From: Bordetella ansorpii
Lineage (GTDB): Bacteria; Pseudomonadota; Gammaproteobacteria; Burkholderiales; Burkholderiaceae_B
Assembly (NCBI RefSeq): GCF_900078705.1
Contig: NZ_FKIF01000001.1
Coordinates: 434,001-498,000, forward strand
Direction: 5' to 3'
DNA length: 64,000 nt
The notes under the pieces were generated by a model. That model made no database searches. It worked only from the letters and a program-made list of their open reading frames with translations, and was not told where the DNA came from. Both the position numbers and the translations under genes were made by a program. Below are positions 38,205 through 46,933 of the stretch, piece after piece. How positions within the stretch are numbered: the stretch's first letter is position 1; every line of letters begins with the position of its first letter.

Positions 38205-38231
38205 TATAATCTCTATTCTCTATAGGAATAG
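38205..38231. promoter_or_regulatory. LysR-divergent promoter with operator-like inverted repeat
   Basis: A perfect TATAAT at 38205-38210 with a weak TGGAAT 17 bases upstream forms a promoter for the lysR-like gene. Just after it, CTATTC (38213-38218) and GAATAG (38226-38231) form an inverted repeat ending next to the start codon at 38233. The whole 120-bp divergent region is unusually AT-rich, fitting a LysR binding region that also controls the GST operon. Confidence 0.5.
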
Positions 38232-38232
38232 C

Positions 38233-39117
38233 ATGGATCGTTTGCTGGCGATGAGTACCTTCGTGCGGGTACTGGAGGCCGGTTCCTTCTCCGGCGCTGC
38301 CCGCGTCCTGGAAGTCGGGCAGCCGGCGGTGTCCAAGACCGTCGCTCAACTGGAACAACGGCTGGGCGTGAAGCTGCTGCTGCGCTCCACGCACGGGCTG
38401 ACGCCCACGGAAGCGGGCTTGCGCTTCTACGAGCGCGCGCGCGTCGCCATACAAGAGGCGGACGAGGCGGACCTGGCCGCACGGGGTGAGGGTGCGGGCC
38501 TGTCCGGGCGGCTGCGCATCTCGGCAGCGCCTACATTCGCGCGCTTGCACGTCATCCCGCATTTGCCGCGCTTTCTGGCCGCGCATCCCGACCTTGAGGT
38601 GGACGTGGTGCTGGACGACCGCACGATCGATCTGATCGCCGAGGGAATCGACGTCTCGCTGAGAATGGGAGCATTGGCCGATTCGGGCGTCATGGCGCGC
38701 AAGCTGGCGTCATCGCCGCGCTCGGTACTCGCCACCACCGGATACCTTGCGCGTGCCGGCGTGCCGCGCGTACCGGCAGACCTGGCCGATCACGAAACGG
38801 TCGTGTTCAGCCAATCGAGCAATGTGTGGAACTTCAGCCGCGACGGCACGGAGGTCTCGGTGCTGGTGCGGGGTCGGGCGCGTTTCAGCGCCGCCGAAGG
38901 CATCCGCGCTGCCGTGCTTGCCGACATGGGGCTGGCCATCGCCTCGGACTGGATGTTTGCACCTGAACTGGCCGATGGCCGGATACTCCGCCTGCTGGAA
39001 GGCTGGTCGCTTCCCGACATCGACCTGTGGGCGGTGTTCCCGACGGGACGCCTCGCCACGGCAAAGGCCCGTTCGTTCGCCGAGTTCGTTGAGGACGTGA
39101 TGCAAAACGGCGGCTGA
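38233..39117 (+). CDS. LysR family transcriptional regulator
   Basis: A 294-residue LysR-type regulator: winged HTH at residues 1-60 (STFVRVLEAGSFSGAARVLEVGQPAVSKTVAQLEQRLG) and the periplasmic-binding-like effector domain from about 90 onward. I start at ATG 38233 because AGGA lies five bases upstream; an in-frame frame 21 codons longer has no support. It is divergent from the GST-crotonase-peroxiredoxin-SDR operon and is presumably its regulator, responding to the substrate or a product. Confidence 0.92.
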   Translation: MDRLLAMSTFVRVLEAGSFSGAARVLEVGQPAVSKTVAQLEQRLGVKLLLRSTHGLTPTEAGLRFYERARVAIQEADEADLAARGEGAGLSGRLRISAAPTFARLHVIPHLPRFLAAHPDLEVDVVLDDRTIDLIAEGIDVSLRMGALADSGVMARKLASSPRSVLATTGYLARAGVPRVPADLADHETVVFSQSSNVWNFSRDGTEVSVLVRGRARFSAAEGIRAAVLADMGLAIASDWMFAPELADGRILRLLEGWSLPDIDLWAVFPTGRLATAKARSFAEFVEDVMQNGG

Positions 39118-39180
39118 CACGGATTGACGCCTCGTTGCCGCCAAGACGTGCCCCAGCAACCGTGGCAACCTCGGCACGGA

Positions 39181-39561
39181 TCAAGCGGCGCGTGCCTGCG
39201 GCGCGGTGTCCTCGCACACATCATCGGCCAGGCCGCGCAGCACCTCTCGCACGTCCAGCGAACGGATCGCCACGCCCGCGTCCACCGGGATGCGCCCCTG
39301 CGCCATCAACAGCTGATAGCGCAGGCAGCACACCCGCAGGAACGAGGTGAAGTTGGCCGCCTGCCCGCGATAGGCGATCAGTTCGTCGTACAGCCGCTCG
39401 ATCAGTTGCGTGACGCGCATGCCGTCGCGTTCGGCCAGCTCTTCGAGCACCTCCCAGAACAGCCGTTCCAGCCGCACGCTGGTGGCCGCGCCATGCAGCC
39501 GCAGCGAGCGGGATTCGGGGGCATACGAGCGCGGATCGGCGCGGATGAAGATTTCGCACAT
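39181..39561 (-). CDS. Ribbon-helix-helix domain protein (RHH_4-like)
   Basis: A 126-residue protein. SRSLRLHGAATSVRLERLFWEVLEELAERDGMRVTQLIERL (about 18-58) is a ribbon-helix-helix domain of the RHH_4 type, where the first strand contacts DNA. The C-terminal part has two predicted helices and no known domain. The family consists of small, possibly DNA-binding proteins; the target is unknown. It precedes the DJ-1-like gene in coordinates on the same strand, about 90 bases apart. Confidence 0.8.
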   Translation of the reverse strand: MCEIFIRADPRSYAPESRSLRLHGAATSVRLERLFWEVLEELAERDGMRVTQLIERLYDELIAYRGQAANFTSFLRVCCLRYQLLMAQGRIPVDAGVAIRSLDVREVLRGLADDVCEDTAPQARAA

Positions 39562-39651
39562 GGGTGGCTCCTGGCGCGGGGATCTCGACGGCCACTGTAC
39601 GATTTTTGCGGGACGCGCGGCAAGATGACCCCGTCCCGCACGCCTGGCGGC

Positions 39652-40230
39652 TCAGTGCGAAATCCGCGTGCCCAGCACTTCCAGGAACTGCGCCATCCAC
39701 GCCGGGTGCGCGGGCCAGGCCGGCGCGGTGACGAGGTTGCCGTCGGTATGCGCCTGGTCGATGCCGATCTCGGCATACGTGCCGCCCGCCAGACGCACTT
39801 CGGGCGCGCAGGCCGGATAGGCGGAGCACTTGCGGCCCTTCAATACGTCCGCGGCCGCCAGCAGTTGCGCGCCGTGGCAGATGGCCGCGATGGGCTTCCT
39901 GGCCTGATCGAAGTGCCGCACGATGTCGAGCACGCGTTGATCCAGGCGCAGGTACTCGGGTGCGCGGCCGCCGGGGATGACCAGGCCGTCGTAGTTCCCG
40001 GGATCGGCCTTGTCGAAATCGTGGTTCAGCTGGAAGCGGTGCCCAGGCTTCTCGCTGTAGGTTTGCGCGCCTTCGAAATCGTGGATCGCGGTGGCGATGG
40101 TGTCGCCGGCCTTCTTGTCGGGGCACACGGCATGGACCGTATGACCCACGGCCAGCAGGGTCTGGAACGGCACCATGGTTTCGTAGTCTTCGGCGTAGTC
40201 GCCGACCAGCATCAGCAGTTTCTTGCTCAT
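39652..40230 (-). CDS. DJ-1/PfpI family protein
   Basis: A 192-residue class I glutamine amidotransferase-like protein. The nucleophile elbow is [10 protein letters not shown] with Cys118, and the acidic residues in GDYAEDYE (14-17) can protonate it, as in DJ-1/PfpI and the bacterial glyoxalase III-like proteins. GGAG lies five bases before ATG 40230. The longer frame to 40491 is non-homologous. Possible roles are deglycation, glyoxalase activity or chaperone; the choice cannot be made from sequence. Confidence 0.88.
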   Translation of the reverse strand: MSKKLLMLVGDYAEDYETMVPFQTLLAVGHTVHAVCPDKKAGDTIATAIHDFEGAQTYSEKPGHRFQLNHDFDKADPGNYDGLVIPGGRAPEYLRLDQRVLDIVRHFDQARKPIAAICHGAQLLAAADVLKGRKCSAYPACAPEVRLAGGTYAEIGIDQAHTDGNLVTAPAWPAHPAWMAQFLEVLGTRISH

Positions 40231-40542
40231 GTCGTCTCCGGGAGCGGTGGACGCGGCGAGGAAACGCCGCGAAAGAGCGCGATTTTTTCTTGGTTTCATC
40301 GCTCGACCCATTGTCCGCCGAAGCCCGGACAATTGGGTGGTATGGGAATACCTCAGCCAGATACGGGCGCAGTCCACGCAGGCAAGCATGCCCCGAACAG
40401 CCCGGCTGCCAGCCTCAGCCGTTCCGGAAAAGTCGCGCCCGCAGCGCGGCGGTTGCACTCGCAGCGCGAGGACGAGACTTCGCAGGGACAACTGCGGCGA
40501 CCAGAAGAGCCGAATCGGCCACCAGCAAAAAACCTCCGTGCC
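40231..40542. other. Gene-free stretch between the DJ-1-like gene and ybaK
   Basis: This is 312 bases with only composition-type short open frames on the plus strand, none with a plausible start or recognisable motif. An AT-rich block (ATTTTTTCTTGG at about 40281) may hold the DJ-1-like gene's promoter. I see no RNA structure or repeat. Confidence 0.5.
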
Positions 40543-41031
40543 CTATTCCAGCGCCACGCTCACGGACTTCGCGTCCAGCAACGCCACCAATACCCGCGGA
40601 TCGAGGCTGACCAGATACCCGCGCCGCCCGCCGTTGATGTAGATGCGCGGGCACTCCAGCACGGTGGCCTCGACCCACACCGGCATGCGCTTGCGCGTGC
40701 CGAACGGCGAGGTGCCCCCCACCTGATACCCGGAATGCCGCTGCGCCACCTCCGGCTTGCAGGGCACGACCTTCTTCAGGCCGGCCTGGCGGGCCAGGTT
40801 CTTGGTGGAGACCTCACGGTCTCCATGCATCAGCACGACCAGCGGACGCGCGTCCTCGTCTTCCATGATCAGCGTCTTGACCACGATGTGCGGATCGACC
40901 TGCAGTTGCCGCGCCGATTCCGCCGCGCCGCCGTGGTCGACATAGTCGTAAGGATGCTCGGTGAAGGCCACCTTGTGCTGCTTCAGGAACTGGGTGGCGG
41001 GCGTTTCGGAGACGTGGCGGGCTTTGCTCAT
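40543..41031 (-). CDS. ybaK: Cys-tRNA(Pro) deacylase YbaK/EbsC family
   Basis: A 162-residue YbaK-type trans-editing protein. Visible landmarks are the N-terminal EHPYDY, the DPHIVVKTLIME region carrying the catalytic lysine, and the YQVGGTSPFGTRKRMPVWVEA motif that is characteristic of the family. It removes Cys mischarged onto tRNA-Pro. The start is ATG 41031 (MSKARHVSETP); 39 codons upstream are shadow. A predicted single-domain protein, free in the cytoplasm. Confidence 0.92.
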   Translation of the reverse strand: MSKARHVSETPATQFLKQHKVAFTEHPYDYVDHGGAAESARQLQVDPHIVVKTLIMEDEDARPLVVLMHGDREVSTKNLARQAGLKKVVPCKPEVAQRHSGYQVGGTSPFGTRKRMPVWVEATVLECPRIYINGGRRGYLVSLDPRVLVALLDAKSVSVALE

Positions 41032-41122
41032 GGGCGTTCGGATCAGGAGTCGGCGGGCATCGTGCGACCGCGAGGGTTGCCGCAGAGTGTAGGCAGGAGA
41101 CATGGCGGGTGCAAATGGCGCA

Positions 41123-42052
41123 TCACCCCCGGGGATGATGCGCCGCATGCAGCGCCTTCAGGCGCTCGCGCGCCACATGCGTGTAGATCTGCGTGGTGGA
41201 GATATCCGCATGTCCCAGCAGCATCTGCACCACGCGCAGATCCGCGCCATGATTCAACAGGTGCGTGGCGAACGCATGGCGCAGCACGTGGGGCGACAGC
41301 GGCGCATGGATGTCGGCCAGCCTGGCGTACTTCTTCACCAGTTGCCAGAACGCCTGCCGCGTCATGGCTTGCGCGCGCGCGGTGACGAACAGCGCATCGC
41401 AGGGACGCGCCCCCGCCAATTCGGGGCGCGCCTCGCGCAGGTAGCGTTCGATCCAGTGGGCCGCTTCGGCGCCCAGCGGCACCAGGCGGTCCTTGCCACC
41501 CTTGCCCCGCACCACGCGCACCACGCCTTCGTTCAGGCTGACGTTCAGGGCATGCACCTCGACCAGTTCCGTCACGCGCAGCCCGGTGGCGTACAGGGTC
41601 TCCAGCATGGCGCGGTCGCGCAGGCCACGCGCGGTGTCCAGATCGGGGGCCTTCAGCAGCGCCTCGACCTGCGCCTCGGAAAGGGTCTTGGGCAGGCGGG
41701 GCGGCTGCTTGGCGGCCACCAGGGTCAGGCAGGGATCGCGCGGGCTGCGGTGTTCGCGCAATGCCCACGCATAGAAACGCCGCAATGCGGCCAGCCGCCG
41801 GTTGGACGTCGTGGGCCGGCTGTCCTCGAACCGCGCCGCGAACCAGCCTTCGATATGCACGGCCTCGGCCTGCGCCAGGGTGACGGGGGCGGGCCAGCCG
41901 CTGGCGGCGGGGTTCCCGGCCCAGGCGGCAAAGGCGGTCAGGTCGCGGCGATAGGCCGCCAGGGTATTGGCGGCCAGGCCGTCTTCCAGCCAGACGGCGT
42001 CGATGAAGGCATCGATATCGGCCTGCGAGGCCAGCGGAGCATTGGCGGACAT
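41123..42052 (-). CDS. xerD: Tyrosine recombinase XerD
   Basis: A 309-residue tyrosine recombinase for chromosome dimer resolution at dif, with XerC. The N-terminal SAM-like core-binding domain (1-110) precedes the catalytic domain: Arg159 (TGLRVTEL), a lysine in GKGGKDR (184-188), His255 and Arg258 (HVLRHAF), His281 (LLGHADISTTQIY) and nucleophile Tyr290. Length and motif spacing match housekeeping XerD. It stands between ybaK and a LysR gene with no mobile-element context, so it is not a phage integrase. Confidence 0.94.
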   Translation of the reverse strand: MSANAPLASQADIDAFIDAVWLEDGLAANTLAAYRRDLTAFAAWAGNPAASGWPAPVTLAQAEAVHIEGWFAARFEDSRPTTSNRRLAALRRFYAWALREHRSPRDPCLTLVAAKQPPRLPKTLSEAQVEALLKAPDLDTARGLRDRAMLETLYATGLRVTELVEVHALNVSLNEGVVRVVRGKGGKDRLVPLGAEAAHWIERYLREARPELAGARPCDALFVTARAQAMTRQAFWQLVKKYARLADIHAPLSPHVLRHAFATHLLNHGADLRVVQMLLGHADISTTQIYTHVARERLKALHAAHHPRG

Positions 42053-42130
42053 GATGGGGAATCGGGCGCAGCCGTGGATGGGAGGCGGCCTGCAAGAACG
42101 ACCGGCAGGGCCTGCCGCACACGACGCATT

Positions 42131-43021
42131 CTACGGCGTGGCAGCCTCGGCCTTCAGCCAGGATTCGAACACGCGCAGCGCCTCGGACCGCTCATCCGTC
42201 TGCGGATAACAGAAGAAATAGCCCTGCGGCACCGCCAGCGCATACGGCACCGGCATGGCCAGCGTGCCCGCGTCCAGCGCGGGCCGTGCCAGGAAGCGTG
42301 GGATCAATCCCACGCCCAGGCCGGCCTGCACCGCGGCCATCACCATGGAAAACAGCTCATAGCGCGGCCCGCCCGCGGCATGCGGACCGTAGGGCAATTG
42401 ATTGGCCTCGTACCAGCGCCGCCAGGAATCCGGCCGCGACGCCAGGTGCAGGTGAGGCAGGGCCAGCGTGCCGCCGCGCGCCTTGGCCCCGTCGGCCAAC
42501 GCCGGCGCGCACACGGGCACCAGTTCGCCCTCGGCAAACAGCAGCGCGCCCTGCGTGCCGGGCCACAGGCCGTCGCCGTGGTAAAGCGCCGCGTCGAAGG
42601 GGTGATCCTTGAACTGGAACGGCAGCGTACGCGCCGACAGGCTGACGGTGATGTCCGGATGCTGGCGCTGGAAGGCGGCCAGCCGCGGAATCAGCCAGGT
42701 GGTGGCCAGCGTGGGCACCACGGCAATGTGGATGCCGCGGCCCATGCCGGTGTGGCTGACCAGCCCGAAGGTGTCCTTCTCGATCTGGTCAAGGTGATGG
42801 CGGATGCGTCCGGCGTATTCGGCGCCGTGGTCGGTCAGCACGATGCGGCGCCGCACCCGCGTGAACAGCTGGACGCCCAGGCGCGCCTCCAGGCTGGCCA
42901 CCTGGCGGTAGACGGCGCTGTGCGTCAACGCCAGTTCCTCGGCGGCGCGGGAGAAGCTGCCCAGGCGGGCGGACGCTTCGAACGCCTGCAGGGCGCTCAG
43001 GTTGGGAATGCCGTTTCTCAT
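42131..43021 (-). CDS. LysR family transcriptional regulator
   Basis: A 296-residue LysR regulator whose N-terminus (LSALQAFEASARLGSFSRAAEELALTHSAVYRQVASLEARLGVQLF) is the GcvA-like wHTH; the effector domain starts near residue 88. It is divergent from the thiamine-diphosphate enzyme gene, with 135 bp between. It probably regulates that gene and perhaps the glutaryl-CoA dehydrogenase gene beyond it. A long frame on this strand upstream of 43021 is only the shadow of the TPP gene. Confidence 0.9.
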   Translation of the reverse strand: MRNGIPNLSALQAFEASARLGSFSRAAEELALTHSAVYRQVASLEARLGVQLFTRVRRRIVLTDHGAEYAGRIRHHLDQIEKDTFGLVSHTGMGRGIHIAVVPTLATTWLIPRLAAFQRQHPDITVSLSARTLPFQFKDHPFDAALYHGDGLWPGTQGALLFAEGELVPVCAPALADGAKARGGTLALPHLHLASRPDSWRRWYEANQLPYGPHAAGGPRYELFSMVMAAVQAGLGVGLIPRFLARPALDAGTLAMPVPYALAVPQGYFFCYPQTDERSEALRVFESWLKAEAATP

Positions 43022-43083
43022 GCTGGTGGGGGCGGCGCCGGTGGTGCGGCGCAGCACGCTCTCGACGTTCGCGTAGATCAAAA

Positions 43084-43113
43084 CATTGTGCGATTTTATC
43101 AATTGCATTGTGC
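43084..43113. promoter_or_regulatory. Direct repeats, candidate LysR binding sites
   Basis: CATTGTGC occurs at 43084-43091 and again at 43106-43113, 22 bases apart, which is about two helical turns. They lie in an AT-rich region between the divergent LysR and TPP-enzyme genes, upstream of CACTAT at 43123-43128, a possible -10 element for the TPP gene. Confidence 0.4.
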
Positions 43114-43156
43114 ATGGAAGGCACACTATGCTCGAACGTCCTATTCCTGTGCCGCC

Positions 43157-44857
43157 ATGACTCAACAAGCCAACTCCGCGCAAGCCGCCCGTCTGGGTGG
43201 ACACATCCTGGTCGACCAACTGGCCGCCCACGGCGTCAAACATGTCTTCTGCGTTCCCGGCGAAAGTTATCTCGCCGTGCTGGACGGCCTGCACGATGCC
43301 CAGATCGAAGTCACCGTGTGCCGCCAGGAAGGCGGCGCGGCCATGATGGCCGATGCCTATGGCAAGCTTACCGGCGAACCGGGCATCTGCATGGTCACGC
43401 GCGGCCCCGGCGCCTCGAACGCGCTGGCCGGCGTGCACATCGCCCAGCAGGATTCGGCCCCGATGATCCTGTTCGTGGGCCAGATCGAACGCGGCATGCG
43501 CGAGCGCGAAGCCTTCCAGGAAATGGACTACCGGGCGGTGTTCGGCACGCAGTGCAAGTGGGCCACCGAGATCGACCAGGTCGAGCGCATCCCCGAACTG
43601 ATCTCGCGCGCCTTCCACATCGCCACCTCGGGCCGTCCCGGCCCCGTGGTCATCGCGTTGCCGGAAGACATGCTGACCGAAATGGCCAGCGTGCCCGACG
43701 CGCCCCATTACGAAGTCATCGAGACCGCCCCCGCGGCAGGCCAGCTCCAGGAACTGGAAATCCTGCTGGCGGGCGCCAGCAACCCCGTCGCCATCCTGGG
43801 CGGCACCCGCTGGGATGCCCACGCGGTGCAGCAGTTCGCCGACTTCGCGCAGCGCCACGCGCTGCCCGTCGGCGTCTCGTTCCGCCGCCAGATGCTGTTC
43901 CCGGCCGACCACCCCTGCTACATCGGCGACGTGGGCCTGGGCATCAACCCTGCCCTGCTCAAGCGCGTGGAAGAGGCCGACCTGATCCTGCTGATCGGCG
44001 GCCGCATGTCGGAGAACCCCAGCCAGGCCTACACGCTGCTGGACATCCCGGTGCCGCGCCAGAAGCTGATTCACGTGCATCCCGACGCCGCCGAACTGGG
44101 CCGCGTCTATCGAGCCAACCTGGCCATCAACACCTCGCCCACGGCGTTCGTCAACGCGCTGGCCGCACTGCCCGCCCCGACGGCCACGCCGGCCTGGGCC
44201 GAAGGCACCAAGGCCATGCGCGAGTCCTACCTGAAATGGAGCGACCCGACGCTGATCCAGACGCCGGGCAAGCTGCAGCTGGGCGCCGTCATGGCCCACC
44301 TGGAAGAAGTGCTGCCGGCCGATGCCATCATGACCAACGGCGCGGGCAACTACGCCACCTGGCTGCACCGCTTCCACCGCTTCAACAACTACGGCACGCA
44401 GTTGGCCCCGACCTCGGGCTCGATGGGCTACGGCCTGCCGGCCGCCGTGGGCGCCAAGCGCGTGCAGCCCGAGAAAACCGTGATCTGCTTCGCGGGCGAC
44501 GGCTGCTTCATGATGCATGGCCAGGAATTCGCCACGGCGGTGCAATACGACCTGCCCATCATCGTGCTGCTGATCGACAACGGCATGTACGGCACCATCC
44601 GCATGCACCAGGAGAAGCACTACCCCGGCCGCGTCTCGGCCACCGTGCTGAAGAACCCGGACTTCGCGGCCTACGCGCAAGCCTTCGGCGGCTACGGCGA
44701 ACGCGTCGAGACCACCGAGCAATTCGCGCCGGCGCTCGAACGCGCGATGGCCAGCGGCAAGCCCGCCATCCTGCATCTGCTCATCGACCCCGAAACCATC
44801 AGCCCCAGCACCACGCTGGAGAAGATCCGCGCGGCCGCCCTGCAAGCGAAGGGCTGA
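43157..44857 (+). CDS. Thiamine-diphosphate-dependent enzyme, acetolactate synthase-like
   Basis: A 566-residue protein with the three domains of the pyruvate-decarboxylase/acetolactate-synthase superfamily. The catalytic Glu58 lies in CRQEGGAAMMADAYGK; the ThDP/Mg motif starts CFAGDGCFMMHGQEFATA and continues to IDNGMYG. No separate regulatory small-subunit gene (ilvN type) lies beside it, so it is not the normal IlvBN pair. Start ATG 43157. It may decarboxylate or condense a 2-oxo acid; the substrate is unknown. The next gene downstream is glutaryl-CoA dehydrogenase. Confidence 0.88.
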   Translation: MTQQANSAQAARLGGHILVDQLAAHGVKHVFCVPGESYLAVLDGLHDAQIEVTVCRQEGGAAMMADAYGKLTGEPGICMVTRGPGASNALAGVHIAQQDSAPMILFVGQIERGMREREAFQEMDYRAVFGTQCKWATEIDQVERIPELISRAFHIATSGRPGPVVIALPEDMLTEMASVPDAPHYEVIETAPAAGQLQELEILLAGASNPVAILGGTRWDAHAVQQFADFAQRHALPVGVSFRRQMLFPADHPCYIGDVGLGINPALLKRVEEADLILLIGGRMSENPSQAYTLLDIPVPRQKLIHVHPDAAELGRVYRANLAINTSPTAFVNALAALPAPTATPAWAEGTKAMRESYLKWSDPTLIQTPGKLQLGAVMAHLEEVLPADAIMTNGAGNYATWLHRFHRFNNYGTQLAPTSGSMGYGLPAAVGAKRVQPEKTVICFAGDGCFMMHGQEFATAVQYDLPIIVLLIDNGMYGTIRMHQEKHYPGRVSATVLKNPDFAAYAQAFGGYGERVETTEQFAPALERAMASGKPAILHLLIDPETISPSTTLEKIRAAALQAKG

Positions 44858-44867
44858 CCTCGTCCGC

Positions 44868-44889
44868 GGCCGGCCAGCGACGGCCGGCC
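44868..44889 (+). terminator. Hairpin after the TPP-enzyme gene
   Basis: A perfect 8-bp stem GGCCGGCC (44868-44875) with GGCCGGCC (44882-44889) and a six-base loop, 11 bases after the stop codon. No T-tract follows on the plus strand, so termination by this element alone is uncertain. Confidence 0.4.
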
Positions 44890-44970
44890 AGATGCGGCTC
44901 GCCCGACACGCGCGGGCCGCACAAATAGTTCAGATTTCAACTTTCCTGGATTCCTCACGGAGCCTTACGT

Positions 44971-46164
44971 ATGTCCTCCTCGCCCTCTTTCCACTGGCAA
45001 GACCCCCTGTTGCTGGACCAGCAACTGACCGACGAAGAACGCATGGTGCGCGACGCCGCCGCCGCGTACTCGCAGGACAAGCTGGGCCCGCGCGTGCTGA
45101 ACGCCTTCCGCAACGAGCAGACCGATCCGGCGATCTTCGCCGAAATGGGCGAACTGGGCCTGCTGGGCGCCACCATCCCGGTCGAATACGGCGGCGCCGG
45201 CCTGAACTACGTCAGCTACGGCCTGATCGCCCGTGAAGTCGAGCGCGTCGACTCGGGCTACCGCTCGATGATGAGCGTGCAGTCCTCGCTGGTGATGGTG
45301 CCGATCAACGAATTCGGCAGCGAAGCGCAGAAGCAGAAGTACCTGCCCAAGCTGGCCTCGGGCCAGTGGATCGGCTGCTTCGGCCTGACCGAGCCCAACC
45401 ACGGCTCCGACCCCAACGGCATGGAAACCCGCGCCACCAAGACGGCCGACGGCTACCGCGTCAGCGGCAACAAGATGTGGATCACCAATTCGCCCATCGC
45501 CGACGTGTTCGTCGTGTGGGCCAAGTGCGTCGGCGGCGAGTTCGACGGCAAGATCCGCGGCTTCATCCTGGAGAAGGGCATGAAGGGCCTGACCGCCCCC
45601 GCCATCCACGGCAAGGTCGGCCTGCGCGCCTCGATCACCGGCGAAATCGTGATGGACGAGGTCGAGATCCCGGACGACCAGATGATGCCCGGCGTGTCCG
45701 GCCTGCGCGGTCCCTTCACCTGCCTGAACTCGGCCCGCTACGGCATCGCCTGGGGCGCCCTGGGCGCCGCGGAAGCCTGCTGGCACACCGCCCGCCAGTA
45801 CACCCTGGACCGCAAGCAGTTCGGCCGCCCCCTGGCCGCCAACCAGCTGATCCAGAAGAAGCTGGCCGACATGCAGACCGAGATCACGCTGGGCCTGCAA
45901 GGCTGCCTGCGCCTGGGCCGCATGAAGGACGAAGGCACGGCCGCGGTGGAAATCACCTCGATCATGAAGCGCAACTCGTGCGGCAAGGCGCTGGACATCG
46001 CCCGCTTGGCCCGCGACATGCTGGGCGGCAACGGCATCTCCGACGAGTTCGGCGTGGCCCGCCACCTGGTCAACCTGGAAGTGGTCAACACCTACGAAGG
46101 CACGCACGACGTGCACGCCCTGATCCTGGGCCGCGCCCAGACCGGCATCCAGGCGTTCAGCTGA
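44971..46164 (+). CDS. gcdH: Glutaryl-CoA dehydrogenase
   Basis: A 397-residue acyl-CoA dehydrogenase. It fits GcdH, which oxidises and decarboxylates glutaryl-CoA to crotonyl-CoA in lysine and tryptophan breakdown: an N-terminal [13 protein letters not shown], the substrate-binding region [11 protein letters not shown], the FAD-binding [18 protein letters not shown], and the catalytic base Glu376 in [17 protein letters not shown]. Start ATG 44971. It lies 113 bases after the TPP-enzyme gene on the same strand; a strong hairpin follows its stop. Confidence 0.93.
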   Translation: MSSSPSFHWQDPLLLDQQLTDEERMVRDAAAAYSQDKLGPRVLNAFRNEQTDPAIFAEMGELGLLGATIPVEYGGAGLNYVSYGLIAREVERVDSGYRSMMSVQSSLVMVPINEFGSEAQKQKYLPKLASGQWIGCFGLTEPNHGSDPNGMETRATKTADGYRVSGNKMWITNSPIADVFVVWAKCVGGEFDGKIRGFILEKGMKGLTAPAIHGKVGLRASITGEIVMDEVEIPDDQMMPGVSGLRGPFTCLNSARYGIAWGALGAAEACWHTARQYTLDRKQFGRPLAANQLIQKKLADMQTEITLGLQGCLRLGRMKDEGTAAVEITSIMKRNSCGKALDIARLARDMLGGNGISDEFGVARHLVNLEVVNTYEGTHDVHALILGRAQTGIQAFS

Positions 46165-46186
46165 TCGTTCGATAGCACGTATGGAG

Positions 46187-46216
46187 CGGGCGGCCATCGG
46201 CATCGATGGCCGCCCG
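46187..46216 (+). terminator. Terminator after gcdH
   Basis: A perfect 13-bp stem CGGGCGGCCATCG / CGATGGCCGCCCG with loop GCAT, 22 bases after the gcdH stop, followed by TCGTTTC. Stem strength is high and the T-tract is short. Confidence 0.75.
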
Positions 46217-46344
46217 TCGTTTCATGGGCCGCCGTACCAGACGGGAACGATGACGGTGCGTTGCGACCGTTGCGTGCGCGAAGCCAGATGACCGCCTTGC
46301 CCGGTCCCGTGCCGGCTTGGCGCACCCGCGGCGAAGCATCCCCT

Positions 46345-46479
46345 CTGTACAGAACCGGGCGCGTGCCTGGCACGCGGGAGGTCGTGGTGCTTCCCAACTA
46401 CGTTCTCGTCCATCAGGTCACGGAACAGGCTATCGAGGTCGTGACCGTCCTGCACGCCCGGCAGCAATACCCTTCCTGA
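46345..46479 (+). pseudogene. Remnant of a ParE/RelE-type toxin gene (C-terminal part only)
   Basis: The plus-strand frame reads PLYRTGRVPGTREVVVLPNY, then VLVHQVTEQAIEVVTVLHAR, then QQYPS and stop. This is the recognisable second half of ParE-type toxins, in which GR-x-PGTRE, a YV.VY..-type strand and a V..VLH.R strand end the protein. The N-terminal half (helices with LxxxxxYI) is missing and the sequence upstream in all frames does not supply it. No antitoxin gene lies next to it. It fills the gap between gcdH and the MaoC-like gene, and the remaining bases at 46217-46344 and 46480-46489 hold nothing I can name. Confidence 0.6.
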
Positions 46480-46489
46480 AAACCGCGGG

Positions 46490-46933
46490 CTAGTCACCGC
46501 CCTCCAGATCGAACAAACTGGTCGCGTCCAGCTCCAGCACCGCCTCGTTGTGCTGGTTGTAGATCACCCAGCCCCAGTTGACGATGCCCAGGTCGTCGCG
46601 CGACGACGACACGCGGGCGGCGTGCACGCGGGCTTCCAGGCGCAGTTCGTCGCCGGGCCGTACCGGCACGCGCCAGCGCACTTCGCCCAGGCCGGGCGAG
46701 CCGAACGATTCGGAATCGTGCAGGATGCTGTCCACCGCCATGCGCATGGCCATGGCGCACGTGTGCCAGCCACTGGCGATCAGGCCGCCCCAGCGGCCCT
46801 CCTGGGCGCGCTTGACGTCGGTGTGGAACCACTGCGGGTCGAACTTGCGGGCGAAATCCAGGACTTCCTCTTCGGTGACCTTGAGCGGGCCGCCCTTGAT
46901 CACCATGCCTTCGCGCAATTCGGCGAATTTCAT
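46490..46933 (-). CDS. MaoC-like dehydratase
   Basis: A 147-residue hot-dog-fold protein of the MaoC/(R)-specific enoyl-CoA hydratase family. The hydratase motif is present: DFARKFDPQWFHTD, with Asp and His at about 31 and 37, and GLIASGWHTCAMAMRM. AAGGAAGG lies just before ATG 46933. It would hydrate a 2-enoyl-CoA or related ester. It is the second minus-strand gene after the benzoylformate-decarboxylase-like gene, 179 bases away, so they may be expressed together. Confidence 0.9.
   Translation of the reverse strand: MKFAELREGMVIKGGPLKVTEEEVLDFARKFDPQWFHTDVKRAQEGRWGGLIASGWHTCAMAMRMAVDSILHDSESFGSPGLGEVRWRVPVRPGDELRLEARVHAARVSSSRDDLGIVNWGWVIYNQHNEAVLELDATSLFDLEGGD

Noticed and set aside
40223-40642. 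Plus-strand frame of 139 codons in the DJ-1/ybaK gap
   Set aside because: Low-complexity composition, no start signal, and it runs antisense into the ybaK gene.
39124-41385. A 753-codon plus-strand frame across the DJ-1-like and ybaK genes
   Set aside because: A shadow frame opposite several well supported genes; its translation has no domain and spans their gaps.
41123-42052. Phage or island integrase
   Set aside because: Length and motifs match chromosomal XerD, and no mobile genes surround it.
43157-44857. Catabolic or biosynthetic acetolactate synthase large subunit (ilvB)
   Set aside because: No small-subunit gene beside it, and the operon partner is gcdH, so I kept only the superfamily call.
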